NCBI RefSeq assembly: GCF_020297485.1
Contig: NZ_JAIWZC010000001.1
Location: 4,526,001-4,590,000, forward strand
Reading direction: 5' to 3'
DNA: 64,000 nt
Source of the DNA: Enterocloster clostridioformis
GTDB lineage: Bacteria > Bacillota > Clostridia > Lachnospirales > Lachnospiraceae
In this document: in pieces, positions 59,259 through 64,000 of the stretch
Position numbering within the stretch: position 1 is the stretch's first letter
Layout of the letters: every line of letters starts with the position of its first letter
The notes under the pieces: generated by a model
Databases searched by the model: none
What the model was told of the DNA's origin: nothing
What the model saw: only the letters and a program-made list of their open reading frames with translations
Made by a program: the position numbers and the translations under genes

Positions 59259-59918
59259 ATGAAAAGCATTGCGTTGATCCATACAGTAAAGAGCGTGGCA
59301 GCAGGCTTTGACGACAGTCTGAGAAATTATCTGGGATATGAAGTGAAGATACATAACCTGTGGGACGATTTTCTGGCAAATAACCCCAACGAAGTTGGGG
59401 AGTTCACCATACAGAACCGCAACCGCCTGCTCTGCGATATGAAGGCCCAGGAGCTGACAGGAGCGGATATCATTGTCACTACCTGCTCCACGCTGACCCC
59501 GGCGGTGGAGCTGATCCGGCCATTTATACGGGTTCCCGTCATTGCCATTGACGATGCCATGGCCAGAAGGAGCGTCCTCTACGGAAAGCGCATTATGGTT
59601 ATGGCCACAGCGGAGAGCACCGTAGGACCCACTGTCTCAAAGATTAAGGCTGAGGCGGATAAGACGGGAAGGGAAGCGGACATATCCACCTGCGTGTGCA
59701 TGGACGCATTCCATGCCATGAAGGCCATGGACATGAAGAAGCACGATATGATTCTCAGGGAAAAGGCCAGGGAACTGAAGGGCTATGACTGTATCGTACT
59801 TGCCCAGGCGTCCATGGCCCATCTGGAGGACGAGACAGCTTCCATCACAGGCTGCCCTGTCCTTACCAGCCCCAGGCTGTGCATGGAAGAAATCAAGAAT
59901 AAATTGGAGGAGATATAG
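59259..59918 (+). CDS. Aspartate/glutamate racemase-superfamily protein
   Basis: This 219-residue protein has the two-domain racemase fold pattern. The first catalytic Cys is in IIVTTCSTLTPAVEL, and AIDDAMARRSVLYGKRI is typical. The second catalytic position, usually LxCxxM, reads VLAQASMAHLE and lacks Cys. One-Cys members are decarboxylases or isomerases rather than two-base racemases, so a non-racemase reaction is likely. The transketolase N-subunit gene begins 2 bases later. Confidence 0.82.
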   Translation: MKSIALIHTVKSVAAGFDDSLRNYLGYEVKIHNLWDDFLANNPNEVGEFTIQNRNRLLCDMKAQELTGADIIVTTCSTLTPAVELIRPFIRVPVIAIDDAMARRSVLYGKRIMVMATAESTVGPTVSKIKAEADKTGREADISTCVCMDAFHAMKAMDMKKHDMILREKARELKGYDCIVLAQASMAHLEDETASITGCPVLTSPRLCMEEIKNKLEEI

Positions 59919-59920
59919 AG

Positions 59921-60748
59921 ATGACGAATGAGAGAAAAGAGGAGTTACAGAGACAATGCAGCAAATTCCGGAACGACCTGATTGACCTGCTTCACAGCAT
60001 CCAGACAGGCCACCCCGGCGGTTCCCTGTCATGTACGGAGATACTGACGTCCCTTTATTTTGAAATCATGCATGTGAATCCCGAGAATCCTGAGATGGAG
60101 GGAAGGGATCACCTGATTCTGTCCAAGGGCCACGCGGCGCCCATGCTGTATCTGGTGCTGGCGGAGAAAGGCTTTTTCCCCAAAGAAGAGTTAAAGACCC
60201 TGCGCCAGATAGACAGCATGCTTCAGGGCCATCCGTGTGTACATAAGACTCCGGGCGTGGAGTTGTCCACTGGTCCTCTGGGGCTGGGACTTTCCGCCGG
60301 TCTGGGTATGGCCATGGCAGACAGGATTAAGGGACTGGATTCCTATACCTATGTGGTCATGGGCGACGGAGAGATTGAGGAAGGCTGTATCTGGGAAGCT
60401 GCCATGTCCGCATCTAAATTCGGGGCAGACCATCTGATTGGCATTCTGGACAACAACGGAGTACAGCTGGACGGCACCCTGGAGGAAATCATGCCCATGG
60501 GAGACATCGGGGCAAAATGGAGGGCCTTTGGATGGAACGTGGTAACATGTGACGGCCATGATGTGGAGGATTTCTGCCGGGCGGTGGAACAGGCTAAGAG
60601 GACCAAAGGCCAGCCTTCCCTGATTCTTGCAAATACCGTGAAGGGCAAGGGCGTTTCCTTCATGGAAGGAAAGAACACCTGGCACGGCAAGGCCATCAAT
60701 GACAATGAATACGCACAAGCGAAAGCAGAATTAGGAGGTGCCAGATAA
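59921..60748 (+). CDS. Transketolase, N-terminal (TPP-binding) subunit
   Basis: This 275-residue subunit contains the TPP pyrophosphate region: GHPGGSLSCTEIL, SKGHAAPMLY, GPLGLGLSAGLGMA, and GDGEIEEGCIWEAA through DNNGVQLDG. Split transketolases act as a complex with the C-subunit that follows; the stop and start overlap as TAATG. Many act on unusual ketose phosphates (for example AptAB on apulose 4-phosphate, SqwGH on sulfofructose). Here context suggests a branched or acid-derived ketose. Confidence 0.93.
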   Translation: MTNERKEELQRQCSKFRNDLIDLLHSIQTGHPGGSLSCTEILTSLYFEIMHVNPENPEMEGRDHLILSKGHAAPMLYLVLAEKGFFPKEELKTLRQIDSMLQGHPCVHKTPGVELSTGPLGLGLSAGLGMAMADRIKGLDSYTYVVMGDGEIEEGCIWEAAMSASKFGADHLIGILDNNGVQLDGTLEEIMPMGDIGAKWRAFGWNVVTCDGHDVEDFCRAVEQAKRTKGQPSLILANTVKGKGVSFMEGKNTWHGKAINDNEYAQAKAELGGAR

Positions 60749-61683
60749 TGGGAGAAAACATAGCAATCCGTGACGCTTACGGCGCAGCGCTTAAGGAGCT
60801 GGGAGAACAGAATAAGAAAATCGTGGGCCTGGAGGCGGATGTGGCTTCCTCCACAAAGAGCGGTATTTTTGGAATGGCATTTCCGGAACGATATTTTAAT
60901 GTGGGAATCAGCGAGCTGGATATGGTGTCCATGTCAGCCGGGTTTGCCAGGGAGGGACTGATTCCTTATGTAAATACATTCGCGGTGTTCCTGACCACCA
61001 GAGGGGCAGACCCCATACAGAGCCTGATTGCCTACGACAAGCTGAACGTGAAGCTCTGCGGCACCTACTGCGGGCTTTCCGACTCCTATGACGGGGCCAG
61101 CCACCAGGCCATTACCGACCTGGCGTTTGTGAGAGCCATCCCTAATATGACGGTGATTACAGTGGCGGACGCGGTGGAGACCAAAAAGGCGGTATTTGCC
61201 ATTGCAGACCATCAGGGCCCTGTATATTTAAGGCTCAGCCGCGCGGCAGCTCCCGTGTATTATTCTGAGGACATGAAATTTGAGATTGGCAAGGGCATAA
61301 CGGTCAGGGACGGCAGGGATGTGACCATTATCACCACGGGAAGCGTGCTTCACAAGGCTCTGGCAGCGGCAGAGCTTATGGAGGCAAAGGGAATCCGGGC
61401 AAGAGTGGTGGATATGCATACCATCAAACCCATTGACGAGGAACTGATTATAGAATGCGCCAGAGAGACGGGCGCCATCGTGACAGTGGAGGAACACTCT
61501 GTCTGCGGCGGACTGGGAAGCGCTGTGGCGGAAGTCCTGGCAGAGCATATGCCTGTACCCATGACCCGTATCGGGGCCACTGACTTTGCGGAATCCGGGG
61601 ATTACGAGCAGCTTTTGGTGAAATACGGCTATGGCCCGGAATCCATTGCGGAAAGGTGTGCGGAAGTGATAAAGCGCAAGTAG
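60748..61683 (+). CDS. Transketolase, C-terminal (pyrimidine-binding) subunit
   Basis: This 311-residue subunit has the pyrimidine-binding Glu region ISELDMVSMSAGFAREG, the segment CGTYCGLSDSYDGASHQ, and VYLRLSRAAAPV. The C-terminal transketolase domain begins near ITTGSVLHKALAAAELM and includes VVDMHTIKPIDEE. It starts at the last base of the N-subunit gene, so the pair is translationally coupled. Confidence 0.93.
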   Translation: MGENIAIRDAYGAALKELGEQNKKIVGLEADVASSTKSGIFGMAFPERYFNVGISELDMVSMSAGFAREGLIPYVNTFAVFLTTRGADPIQSLIAYDKLNVKLCGTYCGLSDSYDGASHQAITDLAFVRAIPNMTVITVADAVETKKAVFAIADHQGPVYLRLSRAAAPVYYSEDMKFEIGKGITVRDGRDVTIITTGSVLHKALAAAELMEAKGIRARVVDMHTIKPIDEELIIECARETGAIVTVEEHSVCGGLGSAVAEVLAEHMPVPMTRIGATDFAESGDYEQLLVKYGYGPESIAERCAEVIKRK

Positions 61684-61714
61684 ACACAGAAAAGTCAGGA
61701 GGGAAGGCGCGCCT

Positions 61715-62626
61715 ATGGAACAATCCATGAGAAGGTTTATGAAGGTGGGAATCATTCTCCACGTATCCTACCCGCAGCTGGGAGGAGGCGATGGGCCCAT
61801 CCTGGAATGTCTGGAGCGGATTTGCGGGGACGATTATTTTGAAGCCGTGGAGGTGGCCAGGATGAAGGACCCGCAGGTCCGCAAGCAGGCAGCGGAAATG
61901 ATCCGCATGGCCCATATGGTGTCTGCTTACGGCGGCCAGTCCAGGACATTGTCGGCGGGACTGAACATCAATGATCTGGATGAGACCAGAAGGGCCATGG
62001 CCGTGGACACCCTGAAGGAAGGTATCGACGAGGCCTATGAGATGGGCTGCGCAGGCTTTTCCTTCCTGTCCGGCCGGTATGAAGAGGAACGGAAGGAGCA
62101 GGCATTTGAACAGCTGTTAAAATCCACCAGGGAGCTGTGCAGGCATGCGGAAAAGAAGGGGCAAATGCCCGTCTGCTGCGAGGTGTTTGACTACGACATT
62201 GACAAGAAGGCCCTCATTGGCCCGGCTGTTCTGGCTGCCCGCTATGCGGGGGAAATCCGGAAGGAGCATGGGAATTTCGGCCTGCTGGTGGATTTGAGCC
62301 ATATTCCCATGATTCATGAGACCATTGAGGAAAGCATTCTTCCGGTGAGGGATTACATCATCCACGCCCATATGGGGAACACGGTAATCAAGAGCCCGGA
62401 CTGCGAGGCTTACGGGGATAATCATCCCAGATTTGGATTCCCAAACAGTGAAAATGATGTGGAGGAGCTGGCTCATTATCTGAGGACCCTTAAGGAAATC
62501 GGATTTCTGGGTGAGAAGGACCGGCCTGTTGTAAGCTTTGAGGTGAAGCCCTGGAAGGACGAACCTCCCGAAGTGGTTATAGCAAATGCAAAACGTACCC
62601 TGAACCTGGCCTGGGAGCTGGTGTGA
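61715..62626 (+). CDS. TIM-barrel sugar isomerase/epimerase-like protein (first of tandem pair)
   Basis: This 303-residue protein has candidate active residues in CEVFDYDIDKKALIGP (Glu), GLLVDLSHIP (Asp), IIHAHMGNTV (His) and VSFEVKPW (Glu). It shares these motifs and overall sequence with the next gene, a tandem paralog. The distinctive EAYGDNHPRFGFPNS motif is common to both. It begins 31 bases after the transketolase. Precise chemistry is unknown; isomerase, epimerase or decarboxylase are all possible. Confidence 0.8.
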   Translation: MEQSMRRFMKVGIILHVSYPQLGGGDGPILECLERICGDDYFEAVEVARMKDPQVRKQAAEMIRMAHMVSAYGGQSRTLSAGLNINDLDETRRAMAVDTLKEGIDEAYEMGCAGFSFLSGRYEEERKEQAFEQLLKSTRELCRHAEKKGQMPVCCEVFDYDIDKKALIGPAVLAARYAGEIRKEHGNFGLLVDLSHIPMIHETIEESILPVRDYIIHAHMGNTVIKSPDCEAYGDNHPRFGFPNSENDVEELAHYLRTLKEIGFLGEKDRPVVSFEVKPWKDEPPEVVIANAKRTLNLAWELV

Positions 62627-62733
62627 CAAGGACCAGATGATACAGGACCTGCATTTGATATAGATATATATTTGGAAGTAAATGGAATTGAATCAAACAA
62701 GATTTGCAAACAGAAATAAGGAGGTATATAATA

Positions 62734-63636
62734 ATGAAAGACCCAATTCAGAAATATTTTCAGGTTGGAACCATACAGTGGATGACCCATCCTCCGGTGA
62801 ATTATCCCATACTGGATTCCGTTAAGACCATCTGCTGTGACGAATACTTCAGTGCCCTTGAGATAACCCACATCGAGGATCAGGAGACAAAGGACAAGGT
62901 AAGGGATATGCTGGCCCAGGCCCATATGAAGGTGTGCTACGGTGCCCAGCCCCGTCTGCTGGGACCCAAGCTTAACCCCAATGACCTGGACGAGGAAGGC
63001 AGGAAGAAGGCGGAGGCTGTCCTGATTGATTCCGTTGATGAGGCCCGGTACATGGGTGCAAAGGGAATTGCATTCCTGGCAGGAAAATGGGAACCGGAGA
63101 CAAGGGACCAGGCATATGCCCAGCTGCTTAAGACCACCAGGGCTGTGTGCGGCTATGCCGCATCCAAGGGAATGATGGTGGAGCTGGAAGTCTTTGACTT
63201 TGACATGGATAAGGCTGCCCTCATCGGACCGGCTCCCTATGCGGCCAGGTTTGCTGCGGATATGCGCACCACCCACAACAATTTCGGCCTGCTGGTAGAC
63301 CTTTCCCATTTCCCCACCACCTATGAGACTTCCAGGTTCGTGATTCAGACACTGCGTCCCTATATCACCCACCTGCACATCGGTAATGCGGTGGTGAAGG
63401 AAGGCTTTGAGGCATACGGCGACCAGCACCCAAGGTTCGGGTTCCCTGACAGTGCCAACGACACGGAGCAGCTTGTGGACTTCTTCACCGTGCTGAAGGA
63501 AGAAGGCTTCTTTAATAAAGATAATCCTTATGTATTGTCTCTGGAGGTAAAGCCGTGGGCGGATGAGGACGGAGATATCATACTGGCCAACACCAAGAGA
63601 GTCATCAACAGGGCCTGGGCGCTGGTAGAGGATTAA
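62734..63636 (+). CDS. TIM-barrel sugar isomerase/epimerase-like protein (second of tandem pair)
   Basis: This 300-residue paralog of the preceding gene keeps LEVFDFDMDKAALIGP, GLLVDLSHFP, THLHIGNAVV, EAYGDQHPRFGFPDS and LSLEVKPWADE. The start at 62734 follows AAGGAGG with good spacing. About 107 bases separate it from the first copy with no visible terminator. Divergence in the N-terminal 90 residues suggests a different substrate or step. Confidence 0.8.
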   Translation: MKDPIQKYFQVGTIQWMTHPPVNYPILDSVKTICCDEYFSALEITHIEDQETKDKVRDMLAQAHMKVCYGAQPRLLGPKLNPNDLDEEGRKKAEAVLIDSVDEARYMGAKGIAFLAGKWEPETRDQAYAQLLKTTRAVCGYAASKGMMVELEVFDFDMDKAALIGPAPYAARFAADMRTTHNNFGLLVDLSHFPTTYETSRFVIQTLRPYITHLHIGNAVVKEGFEAYGDQHPRFGFPDSANDTEQLVDFFTVLKEEGFFNKDNPYVLSLEVKPWADEDGDIILANTKRVINRAWALVED

Positions 63637-63730
63637 AGCGCGTCTGTGAAATCCTTGTGCCAAGAGCGGGCCGGACAGAGGCCTGTAAGAGCGAATAGAA
63701 TAGAACAATCAGAAAACGGAGGAATAAACC

Positions 63731-64000
63731 ATGAAAATCGTAGTTTTAGACGGGTATACAGAGAATCCAGGTGATTTAAGCTGGGAGGGACTTGAGAGGT
63801 TAGGGGATCTGACCGTATATGACAGGACTCCTGCTGACAAGATTGCAGAGCGGATTGGGGATGCCGAGGCGGTTTATACCAATAAGACCCCAATCAGCGC
63901 ACAGCTCATCAAACAGTGCCCAAATTTAAAGTTCATCGGAGTGCTGGCTACGGGCTACAATGTGATTGATACAGCGGCAGCCAAGGCGGCAGGCGTGATC
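63731..64000 (+). CDS. D-2-hydroxyacid dehydrogenase, N-terminal fragment (3' end outside window)
   Basis: Ninety codons are visible before the window ends. MKIVVLDGYTENPGDLSWEGL and LIKQCPNLKFIGVLATGYNVID match glycerate dehydrogenase/HprA-type members of the D-2-hydroxyacid dehydrogenase family. The NAD-binding and catalytic His parts are beyond the edge. ACGGAGGAATAA precedes the start. It could reduce hydroxypyruvate or a similar 2-ketoacid made by the operon. Confidence 0.88.
   Translation, partial: MKIVVLDGYTENPGDLSWEGLERLGDLTVYDRTPADKIAERIGDAEAVYTNKTPISAQLIKQCPNLKFIGVLATGYNVIDTAAAKAAGVI

Noticed and set aside
63640..63680. A minus-strand TTGGCACAAGG sigma-54-like site
   Set aside because: There is no GC at the -12 position and no minus-strand gene to drive.

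Overview
This 64-kb window reads as a chromosomal segment of a Gram-positive anaerobic clostridium of the Lachnospiraceae, perhaps Enterocloster-like. That placement is an inference from strong AGGAGG-type ribosome binding sites, TTGACA-17-TATAAT promoters, LxxC lipoproteins, AGG/AGA arginine codons in a moderately GC-rich background, and the gene content. No phage, insertion sequence, plasmid origin or CRISPR array was seen. Both edges cut genes.

Layout. (1) 1-1.8 kb: end of a secreted lectin-like-domain protein, rdgB, a YfcE-type phosphoesterase, and tRNA-Pro and tRNA-Gly behind a consensus promoter. (2) 2.2-6.2 kb: a PRD regulator, a mannose-family PTS EIIA, an EIIB whose C-terminus is replaced by what looks like the last residues of an EIID (EIIC and most of EIID are missing), and an M24 peptidase. 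(3) 6.4-14.1 kb: a PrpR-like regulator without a GAFTGA loop, divergent from a five-gene sugar-acid operon: DUF1537 four-carbon acid sugar kinase, LarA-family nickel racemase, glycerate kinase, KdgT-type permease and PdxA-type dehydrogenase. (4) 14.1-24.4 kb: alanine racemase, M20 amidohydrolase and DppA-type D-aminopeptidase, divergent from a complete dipeptide ABC importer and an LD-carboxypeptidase. (5) 24.6-25.2 kb: tRNA-Arg, tRNA-His and tRNA-Gln. (6) 25.3-37.0 kb: an S58 aminopeptidase, an unusual AAA+ regulator, a second complete dipeptide importer, a second DppA, an M42 aminopeptidase and a C26 gamma-glutamyl hydrolase. (7) 37.3-49.2 kb: mostly housekeeping or scattered genes (RmlD-like reductase, DAACS symporter, a small protein, tRNA-Arg, brnQ, recJ, an acidic lipoprotein, glyA, a CdaR regulator with glycerate kinase, and an Rpn-type nuclease). 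(8) 49.3-64.0 kb: an amidohydrolase and a second KdgT, divergent from a true sigma-54 activator with intact GAFTGA. The activator is followed by two near-perfect sigma-54 promoters driving pdxA-tctBAC and an operon of three TIM-barrel isomerases, an Asp/Glu-racemase-like protein, a split transketolase and a D-2-hydroxyacid dehydrogenase that runs off the window.

How the genes work together. Two themes recur. The first is scavenging of short peptides rich in D-amino acids or gamma-glutamyl bonds, probably peptidoglycan fragments. It uses two parallel modules that each pair a dipeptide importer with a D-stereospecific peptidase. The second is catabolism of C4-C6 sugar acids through DUF1537 kinase/PdxA chemistry, with repeated use of KdgT, glycerate kinase and PdxA paralogs. 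The most novel proposals are a dehydrogenase-free erythronate/threonate route using a LarA epimerase, a sigma-54-controlled sugar-acid regulon with a split transketolase, and the fused EIIB/EIID remnant.
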